The notes under the pieces were generated by a model that was given only the letters and a program-made list of their open reading frames with translations, was not told where the DNA came from and searched no databases. The position numbers were made by a program, and so were the translations under genes. Of a stretch of DNA of 64,000 bases, positions 1-11,690 are shown piece by piece. Within the stretch, counting starts at the first letter, position 1; each line of letters begins with the position of its first letter. This DNA comes from Polytrichum commune (taxonomy: Eukaryota; Streptophyta; Polytrichopsida; Polytrichales; Polytrichaceae): contig OX485804.1 of assembly GCA_950295325.1 (NCBI GenBank), forward strand, positions 47,802,001-47,866,000. The letters run 5' to 3'.

Positions 1-340
1 TGGAATTGGTGTTGGACATTTAACATCACTAAAACAATGTGACATTAGAAGCTTCTTTGTCTCTAGTAAGAGTTCTTTACCTGATCTCAATGACACATGA
101 TGATGTGCTCTTGTTGTTATTCACAATTTTGAATTAGATTTTACATTCAAAAACATTCAAGTCTTGTATTTGTTATTTCCTTTTTTTACATTGGAGTTTT
201 ATTTTGATTTCTACCTATTTTTTTGATAATATCACATTATGCACAAATCTTCAAAATGTGACATTATCAAATATGTCACACCTTGTTTATATCACACTTT
301 ATGGTGAAACGGATGGTGTGATATTATGAAGGTTAGACTA
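1..340. mobile_element. Partial pogo/Emigrant-like MITE, inverted relative to the copy at 1050-1654
   Basis: Bases 1-340 are nearly the reverse complement of 1050-1390, including the terminal block GGTTAGACT at 331-339. The element runs off the left edge of the window, so its other end is not visible. It has no coding capacity. The two copies lie head to head about 700 bp apart and could pair in a transcript. Confidence 0.75.
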
Positions 341-865
341 ACCAAATGAAGGAAGGCCTTATCACTTGTGTGGTTTAACCTTCATATTTTGTTCTTATTA
401 GTGAAGATAGAAATTGGTGCCTATAGAAAATAAATAAAACTTACAATGAAATGAGAAATGAATTTTTAGAGAATTGTGTGGCTAATAAGATTGCAAGTTC
501 GAAATAAAGCCACATAATGGTCCAAAAGTACGTTGAAATTTTCTTTTTTGGAACTTTGTACAAGAAATTTATTAATACAAACCTTTCAAGAATTTTAACA
601 ACTGAAATTCTCGGAACAATGCAAAGTAAAGCAATTCATACAAAGAATTGGTGATTCTTTAACAAATGCAAAAAATATTGATTCTTGTACAACCCTTTTT
701 AGTTTTAGGTGAGTTTAAGAGTTTTTACGATCTAAAAGTCCTAAAAAAATGTAAAAGTGTCCAATGCTCTCAAAACTTTTCTCGAACATGTATCACATAG
801 TATTGAAGTAACTATTGAAGTAAAAAATTTGAGTAACTAAGGGTTCTCCGTTTGAGAGTTACAAG

Positions 866-942
866 AGATTTAGTAGGTTGTGACTAATGCGACTAATGCA
901 CTTTTCGGGCATTAGTCACATTAGTCACAACCTACTTAATCT
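866..942. repeat. Hairpin: 34-bp inverted repeat with a 9-nt loop
   Basis: The left arm 866-899 and right arm 909-942 are reverse complements with two mismatches, around a 9-base loop. The arms contain the doubled motif gactaatgc. The hairpin sits in the spacer between two inverted MITE copies. It could be a small foldback element or a small-RNA precursor-like stem. No function can be read from it. Confidence 0.8.
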
Positions 943-1049
943 TCCCCAACACTCACATGTTTGACTCACACAATCATCCAAAGCATCCATAATCTTCTAA
1001 TGGTACTAAGCTTAGATGGATACATAAACATGAATTATTGGACATTATA

Positions 1050-1654
1050 CAGTCTAACCTCGATAATATCCCACCATCCGTTTCACCATAAAGTGTGATA
1101 TAAACAAGGTGTGACATATTTGATAATGTCACATTTTGAAGATTTGTGCATAATGTGATATTATCAAAAAAATAGGTAGAAAATCAAAATAAAACTCCAA
1201 TGTAAAAAAGAAAATAACAACTACAAGACTTGATTGTTTTTTATAGTAAAATCCAATCCAAAATTGTGAATGAAAACAAGAGCACGTCATCATGTGTCAT
1301 TGAGATCAGGTAAAGAACTCTTACTAGAGACAAAGAAGCTTCTAATGTCACATTGTTTTAATGATGTTAAATGTCCAACACCAATTCCAATGAGTTTGAC
1401 ATGGATTTTTCCCATTCCTAACAACTCATGACCCTTTTGGCTCATACAATCTGTCCATACAACCATCACGCACAATCCATCCATATTTGATATTATCACA
1501 TTTACACTATGCATTTTTTTTTAAATAGTGACATTATCAAGGGTGATAGGGACAATAACGAGGGAGTTTTACACCAAGAAAATCGATTCCAAACTTTTAG
1601 GTGACAATATCAAGGTGTTCTATTAAGAAGGGTGACATTATCAAGGTTAGATTG
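1050..1654. mobile_element. Complete pogo/Emigrant-like MITE with TA target-site duplication
   Basis: The left end (CAGTCTAACCTCGATAATAT) and the reverse complement of the right end (CAATCTAACCTTGATAATGT) match over about 20 bp. Both ends are bordered by TA, at 1048-1049 and 1655-1656. TA duplication and a CAGT.nAACCTC-type terminus are typical of pogo/Tc1-mariner MITEs such as Emigrant. The element is about 605 bp and non-coding. Confidence 0.75.
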
Positions 1655-1656
1655 TA

Positions 1657-2580
1657 TCACCTTTTTGAAAAATCCCATCGTATATACGAATATCAAAAAA
1701 AAAATTGTACTATACATAATAGCATCTGACTCAACTTATGGAGTTGAGTCGAAAAACAATTTAGATACTAGAAAAATAATGGACGGTGTGGAATCCCAAA
1801 CCTTTTTGTTTCAAATTAATAAGTACTTTAATGAAGAAGCAAATTTACACCAATTTCTTTTGCAATTTCATATTTATTTTTGCAAAGTCAATTTCTCAAG
1901 TTCATACTCATTCAAATTCTTCATACTTCTTAGAAGTTTGGTTATGAAAATTTGAAATGATGACTTCAATTTTTAGTGGTGGATTTGTTTGTTGTGGATG
2001 GAGTAAATTGGATTCTACGTAGTGGTTTATTTGCTTCTCCACAGAGAATGGATTCATTGAATGGTACTTGCTAACAAATAGCAATTGATGTAGAATATTA
2101 TGTCATTCAAATTTTTTCACATACCTATAATGATTTTAAGGATGCAAACTGTGTATGAAAGGATAAAAACATTTTATTTTCAATAAAATTGGATACATCC
2201 ATTTGCGTGCCTTAATTCTACCATCTCATCATCATCATCTAATTCTACTGGACATGAACCCCTACTAACTACCCCGTTCCAGTCTGAATTGCTTGCTTGC
2301 ATTTGTAGCCACGAACCAACACCTCCAGGGAACAAATGAAATTCGCCACCTACAGCAACAAGACATGAACAACAACATCACCAAGACAGAGATTAGCAAT
2401 AACATCAAGGCCAACAGAAAGAGCCAAAAACAAGGAACACCAACAACGAGGACCATCAGCAACAACATCAAGGCGAGTACGACTAGGAAGACCATGATCA
2501 GCACAGGGAAGGGGAAGACCAAGAACAACACAGAAAAAAAATGCGATGACGACCAGCAACAACACAGATCGACAATGAAG
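1657..2580. other. Intergenic, AT-rich then purine-rich
   Basis: Bases 1657-2220 are AT-rich with no supported gene. From about 2280 the composition shifts to A/G-rich repeats of caacaacatcaag-like words that lead into the Myb-like relic. Open frames here on both strands are low-complexity and unconvincing. Confidence 0.5.
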
Positions 2581-2587
2581 ACAAGGA

Positions 2588-4003
2588 TCAGCACGAGGAA
2601 GGGGAAGAGGCGGTCTGTGTCCAGCACCTCCCACAACCACCGAACAACACGAGGAAGGGGAAGACCATTTGAAATCGAAACCCAAAACAAAAAAAAAACG
2701 ACATCCTCACCTGTAGCTTCGCTGTCTTCGCACTGGCTCCGCGGACTCCCTCCTCGACATGGAGAGACCTCTCCCACACATCTTCCTCCTCCCTCTCTTC
2801 CCCCACACTGCGTCCCTCTTCCTCGTCCCGATCCCTCCCCTCCAGCTCTAGATCCCAGTCCTTCTCCGACACCTCTCTCCCACTCCCCGATGCCCCTCCT
2901 CCTTGCAGTGCTTCCCTGCCCCTCCCTCCCAACCCTCCTCCTCTCCCTGCCGTCCCTCTCCCTCTCCCTGCCGCAACACCCCTCTCTGCGATGCCTCTCC
3001 ACATCTCTCCGACGGCCCTCCCTCTCTGTTTGATGCCCCTCCCCCCTCTGGCCGACGTCCCTCCCCGCTGTAAAACATGGGAGTCTTCCTGTGGCACCTC
3101 TTCTCTGCGGCTGCCGGATCTCTCGGCCTCTGCCGCTGCAACCCTCTTCTCCTCCTCTGCCTGTTCTCTGGATTCCTCTTCACGCAACCTTTTCTTTAGT
3201 TTTTCTAGCTCTTCTCCCCTCCTAAGCCTCAGGTATTCGCGTGCATCCTCCCCTACACTGTCTTCTATTGGCATGGTCATCAAGAGCAACATATTATGGT
3301 CTTCAATAAGAGCAATTTTCTTCATTTGAACTGCTGCCATACTCCTTGTTGCCTCAGCTTGAGCATACAATGCTCCTTCCCTTATCTTTTGTTGCATGTT
3401 GTCTTGCTTTGCTGCTTTCACTCCCCCCGGCCACTCATTATACACAGTTTGAGACCTTGCTGCACCCTCTGAAATGCCACCATCTTGATCTTGTGTGTTG
3501 CTTCCCTCGCACTCATGAGCTGATCGTTTCTTCCCCATAGGCGATTGCGTCCATCCGTCAGCCCAGCGGGGACAGTCTTTGAGCAACAGCCAACAATGTT
3601 CAAAGACAAAATCTGTTTTTTTTTGCATTTTTCTGCCTATACAACTTCTTTGCATCTCTCAATGTATCTACAGCATTGCTGCCACTCTTGTTCATACGCT
3701 GAATCTGACTGTAAATGCCACAAACTTTGATACATTGTGTTTTATCAAACCCCACTTTGTCTCTAGACTTCGCAATGGCCGCACTCCATCTGGCTGGTTT
3801 GCATTGTAGTGTTCAGTAATCCTCTCCCAAAACACACCTGCCTTCTGCTGATTCCCCACTACACGATCTTGCGAAACCAACATCACACTCCTGCAAAGTT
3901 GCTCTTCTTCCACCCTCATAAAATTATTTCCTTTGCAACCAACTTTTGTTGGCCCCCCTTCCGGTGATCCCATTCCACCACCTCGTTCCCTCCGACCAGC
4001 CAT
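2588..4003 (-). pseudogene. Harbinger-type Myb-like / NAM-associated protein relic, frameshifted
   Basis: The N-terminal part, starting near 4003, encodes a Myb/SANT-like trihelix block (EEEQLCRSVMLVSQD, then FWERITEHYN and LETKWGLIKHNVSKF). A downstream frame (to 2588) carries the HCWLLLKDCPRWADG motif, a KKIALIEDHNMLLL segment and a long E/R/K coiled coil. This order is known from the NAM-associated C-terminal domain proteins of PIF/Harbinger transposons, which help the transposase bind DNA. The region between them reads well only in a third frame (SQIQRMNKSG..., about 3620-3730). There is therefore one indel near 3730 and one in the A-run near 3610. The C-terminus decays into a Gly/Arg-rich low-complexity tail. 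No DDE transposase lies beside it, so it is probably a dead, orphaned ORF. A captured domestic gene with assembly errors in homopolymers is a weaker alternative. Confidence 0.7.
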
Positions 4004-4149
4004 TGACAAAACCTCCAACAGTGTCAGACTGAAAAAATCAAGTTTTGGAGGGTGGAAAAATTGCACACCAAGTTGCCGTCCAAGGCAGTTGGGATGGCGT
4101 GACCGGCAGTGGGTTTAGGGTTGCCGGGAGGGCGGTGGCGGCTGTACCA

Positions 4150-4765
4150 GGACCCACCCCGGCCACATGCCGTTGGGGGGAACGGTGGCGATGCCCTTAG
4201 GCGGCTCAACCTCGGAGACCCCATGGGATCCATGTCAAGGCTCGGATTTAAACCACCTTGAAAATAGAAAAATACCAAAGACATGCAACTTACAACTCCC
4301 ACAAATGCCACCTTTTGAATCATGTTTTAGGGCCCTTGCTATGGAAATTGGGCAATGTTGAATTAGATCCTAATCTTTTTCACAATGAGATTTGTGGACC
4401 TCAAACTCCCAATCTCAATGGGAGATGTGGCGTGATTCTTTTTTAACAATAACCAAAAAACAATTGTTGTATGAAATCCAAAAGCTAAGTCATAAATGCC
4501 CTCCAACATTTAACACCTCAAACACCCTAAACCAAATAGTTGGGGACACAAATACACTATAAATTCCAATCAGTGAAACTTTCGAATATTCCATAAGCTA
4601 CAAATTTTGCGGGATTCATTTTTTTGCAATATATATATATATTCAAAATTAAACACATGTTGTGAAATCATGTGAAACACATACAATTTATTAAGGCCTC
4701 TTGGGCATTTAGGGGTTAGATTGTATGTTGTTTTGGCTAGTGAACCTAAATCCCCCCCAAAAAAT
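4150..4765 (-). repeat. 5S-rRNA-derived dispersed repeat, copy 1 (degenerate)
   Basis: Read on the minus strand, about 450 bp matches 30850-31430. It is followed at 4235-4190 by a 5S-like block (GGATCCCATGGGGTCTCCGA, then GGTTGAGCCGCC). The 5S part decays after the A-box region, near the Myb-like relic. Copy 2 keeps a nearly full 5S 3' part. A 5S segment carried in a dispersed repeat is the hallmark of Cassandra-type TRIM elements or of SINE3. Simple dispersed 5S spacer is also possible. It includes an (AT)7 run at about 4628-4641. Confidence 0.55.
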
Positions 4766-4791
4766 TACAAGGAATGATAAATAGTATTGAG

Positions 4792-4875
4792 TTAACATTT
4801 AGTGTCGTTGACAGTATACCACGGTTTAGACAATTAGAATTGGTGACCCTAAATATCATATTTGATGTAGTATAA
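4792..4875. repeat. TTTAGTGT-family MITE fragment, copy A
   Basis: The stretch from gttaacatttagtgt through acaattagaattggtgac to tatcatattt recurs at 5193-5300 in the same orientation with small gaps. The word tttagtgt also marks the termini of elements at 33047-33370 and 57462-57678. It is probably one end of a decayed MITE. Confidence 0.5.
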
Positions 4876-5192
4876 CAAAATAATTCCAAAACACTACATT
4901 CCTTTCAAAGTCCCCACCAGCTACACTAAATACGATAATTAATTTCATATGGTATTTAATGTCACTATGGTAACTTTTTGGATGACTCTTCTTATAATTA
5001 AGTGAACAAATATTGTCATGGATGATGGATGAGATCGTATGTTGGCCAAAACCTTACATTCTCCAGTCAACAACTTGTGATGAGATAGTGTCGTGGATAA
5101 TTGAAATTTGGATGAAAACCCACTTGCTAAGTGACAGTAATCGCAACAGTGTAAACATATAATCCCCCTTTTTTTTTTTTTACAAATTATGT

Positions 5193-5300
5193 TGGTTAAC
5201 ATTTAGTGTTGGTAACACTACACCGCGGTTTACAATTAGTATTGAGCAAGACAATTAGAATTGGTGACACTAACTAAATATCATATTTATTTAGTGTAGT
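5193..5300. repeat. TTTAGTGT-family MITE fragment, copy B
   Basis: This is a direct, diverged repeat of 4792-4875, about 400 bp downstream. It shares aacatttagtgt, cggttta and acaattagaattggtgac, and ends in atttagtgtagttcacca. The similar end tttagtgtagtgaacacc occurs at 33358-33376. Confidence 0.5.
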
Positions 5301-7515
5301 TCACCAACTATCCATCCCTTGCTTACACAATGACATCAACCAACTCCAATGCACCTCGTTTAACTCCATAGGTTGCACTAGGCTAGGTCTCTCCAAATCC
5401 ATGTCCCAATCCCTAGTGCCAAATTGTGAGTAACCTTTCCGTGCAATGTCATAAAATTTTACAAAAGCCATCATTGATGTCCTCGGAGAAATTGTGTTGA
5501 CATAATTGACATAATTGACATGATTCAAAATTGATGATGTGTCCAAAAGACTCTTGATATGATTAGAACAAAGGTGTTCAAACTCGTTAGTTTTACCGTG
5601 AAGATCGAAGCATGGCTCTAGGACAATCAACAACAAGCGAATCATACCAAACATAAAACCCATGATGAAGGATGGGAATCTCTCTCTAATGCAAGGTCAA
5701 ATCAATCCATACCCTCACACTAGGCACAAAACACAACGTGCCCGACATGTGCGCTTCTCTTTGTTCAACAACAATTATGGTAGGTTTGGAGAAATGTCCC
5801 AAATTAAGTTCCACTTCTATGATCTATGCTAATTGACCACCCTCAATCAATTAATTGACTTAAATAAGTGCCCTACATCATTAGCAGTGTAACAATGCCC
5901 AATTTGATAAGACGGTGTATTTTTTTTCCATGTTGGTAATTTCTTTATTATTATTTTGGTATTATTGTGAGATTTTAAAGCCAAAAGTTGGTCCGAACAT
6001 ATTACCAATGTCAACCCACAACCGCTCATTCCTGCTCAATTTAGCACTCAAAAGCAAGACATGTGTTATGGCATTATTGGGTCAACATGATCGAAAGCCC
6101 GGTACCCTTGTAGATTGCCGATGGGGTGCTGACTAGGAATAGGCACCTCGACTATATACCTTGCACACTTTAGCCCTTTATTGCCATGGGCAACCTAAGT
6201 AGTCATTTCTTGTCAAGAGAGAATCTAGAGTGTCACCTCATATCATCATCCAAGACTCCCACTTGTCATGGTGATTCTTATACAATTCAAGAATAGATAA
6301 GCACGCGTCCCAATAGATTTTGCTTTCATTTGAAGCAGAACGATGCTCAAAAGTGAATTTGATCCACATAGAAGGGGTGTAGAAGCTCACGAAGACTTGA
6401 GGAAGGAGGCAAACTATCTTGCATGCGGGTGTTGTTCATTATAAGTGTAAACTATCTTTAGCAACTTGGATAATACCCCGAAGCAAACACGCTCCAAAGA
6501 TGGCATTCAAGTTCAATACAAAAGACACCCATCATCCAATCCATGAACTTTGACCACCCTAGAAGGGGCATATGAACTTCACTTGTGGAAATTTCACATG
6601 GAGGTCATTGTTCAAGTTTTATTAAGCCACGTGAGAAAAACATATAAGGTATTTTTTAATTCAAGAGAGAACATATTTAAACAAGATTTGGAAAAATTGT
6701 AGCTTAGGTGAAATGAATCATACAATATTATATCCAAAATAGAGTAGTGACAAATATAGGTAGTATTATTGTGTATTATTAAATTAGGGTTTATTATATT
6801 TGAAGGAACGAAGAATTTACATGAGGTCCTATGAATGTCTTTGGATTGGATGAGAAGTTGCCTCACTTGACTAAAAATTATCAAATTCAGATGTTGGCAA
6901 GCTTGGGGTGGTCATTGAGAGTTTCAAGCAGCATTCAATTTGATTTGCATGTATTTCTAATGTAGTGTGGTCGGTTCTTTTTATGAATTAATGTCAATAT
7001 ATGTCAAAATTCCAACATTTTGAAAAATGCCACAATTTACAAACAAAATAAATTCATGATGTAGATCATATTTACTTCGTGGTCTTGAAAAACACCTCAA
7101 AGTATCATTCTATTTTTGGACAATTTGTTTTTGTTTTTGGGACCTTGCTTATGGATGGTGTTCATCATGGTTTCTAGGGACTTATGTTCGTGCTTGTAAG
7201 CATGATTTCTAGGGACTACTGTTCATGCTTGTAAGCATGGTTGGTTGTTGATACCTTGTCGCAATTGAAGGTGACTTTGTCATATTCAAAACATTATTGG
7301 CTCCTTTGTGTGATGTGAAACACCATACAAACTTTTGGTAGGAACCATTACTTTTTGAAAAATTCATAGTAACTAGCTCGATTTTCTTTCTTCTATTTGT
7401 CGAATTGGTAAGAAAATGCCAGATTTAGTGACCGTTTAGTAGAAAGGAGGATTAGGGAGCTCAAAAAAGTGGAAAACTTCTAACTACTAGCAAGAGATGG
7501 TAGGAATTCTAGTTA
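5301..7515. other. Intergenic, no supported gene
   Basis: The only long frame is a 120-codon minus-strand one at 5301-5663 with no recognisable motif. The rest is AT-rich, with stops in all frames. It may be decayed transposon DNA, but no family can be named. Confidence 0.4.
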
Positions 7516-7524
7516 AGGGCCGTA

Positions 7525-7910
7525 AACATGTGAATAATGTGAGGAAATGTTTGGAATCAAGCTATGGACAGATACATCCTTTGGGGGTCGAGCTTCGGCT
7601 CACCTCACCCATATGTTTTTATTTAGGTCATAATCAAAGAGAGTCGTGAAAGACTCAAGGAAATGTATGAATTGGAAATCCCTCTCAGGAAGATAGTGGA
7701 TAATGTTTTTGGTGATATACCTTTGTTTGAGTATGACTGCCTAAACATCACGTGTAGGGTGTGAAGCCCTCTTTCACTATCACTTTATTTCACATGATTC
7801 TCGTTTGGATGTGACAATCTTCTTAGTGCATTTCTTGGAATCAACGGTCTTGATTTTTTAGGAAAGGGTTGAGTAATGGAGTGGAATATTCGATTATGAC
7901 AATTTTCTGT
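7525..7910 (+). repeat. Diverged duplication, copy 1 (partner at 9225-9640)
   Basis: Several blocks appear in the same order here and about 1.69 kb downstream. They are tgtgaataatgtgagg, gagcttcggctc, tttaggtcataatc, ccctctcaggaag, tttggatgtgaca, gtcttgatttttt and tgagtaatggagt. The copies are strongly diverged, so this is an old duplication or two relics of one repeat. No protein is recognisable. Confidence 0.5.
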
Positions 7911-9224
7911 TGTGATGGATTGTTGAGGGTGTACATCTTCATGGAGTAATTACATTTAATAAGGTGAATGTTTGAGGAACACCAACGTTTGAGTAAATTC
8001 CAGGGGGTGCAGCCTTTGGTTGACAAAGTAAAGTCTCTTGAAATGTATTTGAATATGGCAATTGTCCCCTTTGAAGTGAATGGCCGTTGGCGTAAAGAGG
8101 AGGATAAGCGTGGATATCATGTGGGCCATGGCCTTAGACCAATCTCTTGGATATGAAGTCCATGACAATAAGATTACATAATAACCAAAGAAGAGGCTAT
8201 GTTTGTAGGGAAGTTGCATAATCATAAGGAATCAAAGTCTTACTTTACGAGTAATAAATTATGGGGAGTTGGGACAACCATATGCTTAATTTCTTAATAA
8301 AGTTTGTGCATAGCAATTTGGCCACTAAAGACTGAGTACATACCAAGCTAATTATCTCTTTGACGTGAATAAACCCCCGTACATAAGAAGTGAGGGAGAC
8401 ATATTATCACTAAGAGAATAGATTCTAATTTAAAAGAGTCTTATGGGTTACAATTGGGTTGAACAAATTGTCAAGGGAAAGTAAATGGTCTCGTTGAATT
8501 GATATGAATTTAAATTGTCCAAGCCATAGTGCGGATTTTAGAGATAGAACATCATATTTAAGGATCTTGTTATGGTCATAAGTTGCTATAGGGTGTGACA
8601 CCCTTGAGTGAACAAAAAAAAACCTATAAAATACTATAATGGAAGGGAAATGTCGGAAAATGAAAAGCCATAGCCTACAAAAAAAACCATTGTCTTTTGG
8701 AGATGGCAAGACGGGATTTAGAGAAAACGAGGTGACCTTTCAGAGAGGAAGGTCACAAAACGTGTACTTGCTACGAGGTAACACTTGGTGGATTGATGAG
8801 TGAATCGCCAATCCAAAGGATCAAAGGAGGGGAATTATTATTTGACCTTTCAAGAAGGCAATCTCCTAATAAGGACCGACCAAAGTCCTACAAACTATTC
8901 CCTAGTTTATTAAAAAAACTGAGAACTAATTCAAAAAGCAATGCACTTAAAGTGATATGAAATTTGAGACTTAAAGGGAGGTGAATAATCTTTAAAACAA
9001 CCAATAAATTATTGAATTAAAGTTTTTCATGCAATTTTTTGGGCAATAACTGATAAATTTCAAATTTTGATTGAATTATTAGCAGATAACTTCTTTCAAG
9101 ACTCTAAATTAGTGAAAAAATTTGTTGAACTTGCTATGCATTTAGTGAAAGGAGATCATTGGCTAACTAATTGATCAAATTTGACTATTGACAGTGCTTA
9201 GAGAAGCCTTAGTGTAGTGCAATA

Positions 9225-9640
9225 GACATGTGAAGAATTTGAGGAGTATTTTTTATTATGGCTATGTACATACACACCTTGTGGTAGCCGAGCTTCTGGT
9301 TCTTCTCTCATATATAATTTTGGTAGGCCATAGTCATGATAGTCACATATTCAATAAGCTTTTGAAAATAGTGATCAATTCCCTCTCGAGAAGAGAATGA
9401 AGCACCTATAATAGTCAAATTGTTCATGCCATAGTTTCAGTGCAGTAATCGATTGTAAAACCCTTCCTTTTCGTGTTATCATTATTTGTGTATAATACAT
9501 GGCTGTGACATACTGCCTTATGAATTGGTGAGAACGATTGTCTTGATTTTTGTGAATAAAGTCAGGTGATGGAGTTGGGTATCTAAATGCAATTATTCAA
9601 TGTGAGAAACCCTTAATGATTCAAGTAGGTCTCAAGGGGA
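9225..9640 (+). repeat. Diverged duplication, copy 2 (partner at 7525-7910)
   Basis: It carries the matching blocks tgtgaagaatttgagg, gagcttctggttc, gtaggccatagtc, ccctctcgagaag, catggctgtgaca, gtcttgatttttg and aggtgatggagt in the same order and with nearly the same spacing as copy 1. The DNA between the copies (7911-9224) shows no gene. Confidence 0.5.
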
Positions 9641-10810
9641 GATTGAGTTTGTTCAATAGCCGTCGAATGTGGATTGTGAGCCAGGGTCTGTTTTCATGAA
9701 ATTGTGCTTTGGTCTGACAAATAATTTTCCATGAAAGCATGATTTGTTGCTAGATCCTTGTGAAAAAATGAAGAGTTTATGAGAGATTGTTATTATGGTC
9801 ATGATAAAAAATGAAGGCTGCAAATGCCGGATAGAACTTGGCAATTGATGTTTGAGTTTAATCATCTCACATAATTGATAATATTTATGGTTGATAATAT
9901 TTATGGTTTAATCATCTTATATTAATTAAGTACTAACACCATAGCCCTACGAAATCAAGGTGAGAGACCTAGTGCTACGACTCATAATCAAATGAGTGAA
10001 TGAATGTTTGAGTTAAAATTACTCAGGTGAGCACTGTGTTTTATCATAGTCAGTGACATTTTATATATAAATCTTGAACAAAAAACTTGTGAAGGGCCAT
10101 AAGTGGAATCAACGTAATAGATGAAGGCTGAAGAGACGCCATAAACCAATAAGGGAACACCCACTGCGGAGTCGGGTTTGTCCCATAACAAATGCGAACC
10201 GCGTACAAAGTACCCATAAAAGAAAGTACATGAAGGACCATAAGCAAGTAATAGGTATTTATAACTTGACCATCATACAACATATGTTGACCATGGTCTA
10301 TTGACTCGTTACATGGCCATACATATAAACTCAGATGACATGATTATATAGACTTAGCCATTTCACATTAAAATGCTAATGGTCTTCTAAATTGGCCATT
10401 GTCTTTTACATGTTCTTTGCATTAAATTACTTTGATCAATGAGTTATTTTGAGGATATAAAGGCATATATAAAAAACATTAAATATGCCAATATAACATG
10501 AACTCCAGGGAATTAACATAGCTAAAAGTTCATTTCAAATTGAGCATAAGCCAACAATATGTGAATTATTGGTGCACATCAATGAATCAAATAACCCCAT
10601 GAATTGCAATCAAATTGAACTAAAATAAAGGAGGGATGAACCATGGCATAGGCATGCATACTAACTTGTCATGGCCTATGGCTCCGGAGACTTATAGGAT
10701 GTTGTTCTTCAGTCAATACAGGTAAGGACGATTGTCCCACAGACTGATTAAATCAAAGATTAATCAATTAATGCCAAAACTTACAAGTCTTGTTCTACAT
10801 TACTTATTGG
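9641..10810. other. Intergenic, AT-rich, nothing recognised
   Basis: No open frame longer than about 80 codons and no domain-like peptide was seen on either strand. A short direct repeat (gataatatttatggtt) lies near 9880-9910. Confidence 0.4.
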
Positions 10811-10814
10811 TTTT

Positions 10815-11310
10815 AGTGCATAGAATGTTCAATTTTTTTTGTTGAGGCACTTGGATCCAATGCAACAATTTTCAACATTGTGGGCGTTTTTCCAAGCCTA
10901 TAAAAATCTTGGAAGCTTGCGATAGTCATTTTCGATGAAATTTATAAATAAAATAAAATCTATAATCAACTTTTTCTATCTAAAATGTTGGAAATTGTAG
11001 CCTTGGATCCAAGACAACAATTTTCAATTTTATGTGCAATTTTGCAAAGCCCCAAGAAAACCTTGCAAAGTGTTGTGATAGTCATTTTTTTAGAACTAAA
11101 AAAAAATGGAACTAACTGATGTGTGTCCAAATTATTGAAGATTTCATATGATATTTTTCAATTTATTGGGTGTTTGACAAAGCCTTGGGAAACCCCTAGA
11201 AAATGATGCCATAGTCATTTTCGAGGAATTTGAAAAAGTAAAATAAAAATTGGAACCAAATTTTGTGTGTCCAAAAATTTGGAAATTTTAGTCTTTGTAG
11301 CGAGTCAAGT
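10815..11310 (+). repeat. Diverged tandem repeat, about three units of 135-155 bp
   Basis: Each unit contains, in order, ttttcaa..tt, gcaaagcc/tccaagcct-like, atagtcattttcga and aaaataaaa...tgtgtgtcc. The anchor atagtcatt occurs at 10922, 11078 and 11211, and a fourth unit begins near 11270. Sequence identity between units is modest, so the array is old. Confidence 0.6.
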
Positions 11311-11564
11311 TTTTTTTTTAATATATAACATCATGAAAGTGTGTTGCGAAAAATGCTCAAAACTTTGCTGAAGTTATTTGTAGAAGTTGTTTGTAAAATA
11401 TTGTTAGATTTGGAACCGGATTTAGATTCCATAGTTTATGTTGTGAGCCTTTGTCGTGACTTATCAATGCATTTTTGAAGTGAACTCAAATAGCCTTCAA
11501 TTTGGGAAAACCTAGAATACAAATGCAATGCCAAACAAGAGGACCAAATTGTCATTGGGGATAG

Positions 11565-11690
11565 TGTTAACATAGGATATTCATATGAAAATAGTTGGTA
11601 AGACATTCATCAATAGAATAATTATCATCTAAACTATTAAAGTAGTTGAAAGGTATGTGATATGAAACATGGTAATTGTCGTATGGTTTT
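11565..11690 (+). mobile_element. Copia LTR fragment (solo or truncated)
   Basis: TGTTAacatagg followed by aagacattcatcaa, ataattatcatc, aaactatt and ggtatgtgatatgaaac matches the putative 3' LTR of the Copia relic at 16205-16430 in the same orientation. No primer-binding site or gag follows, so I read it as a solo or truncated LTR. A remnant 5' LTR of the same element is possible. Confidence 0.6.

Noticed and set aside
2293-3033. 246-codon plus-strand frame rich in Ser/Pro/Thr
   Set aside because: It is antisense to the Myb-like relic's low-complexity tail, with no start context or domain. Its composition follows the C/T-rich DNA.
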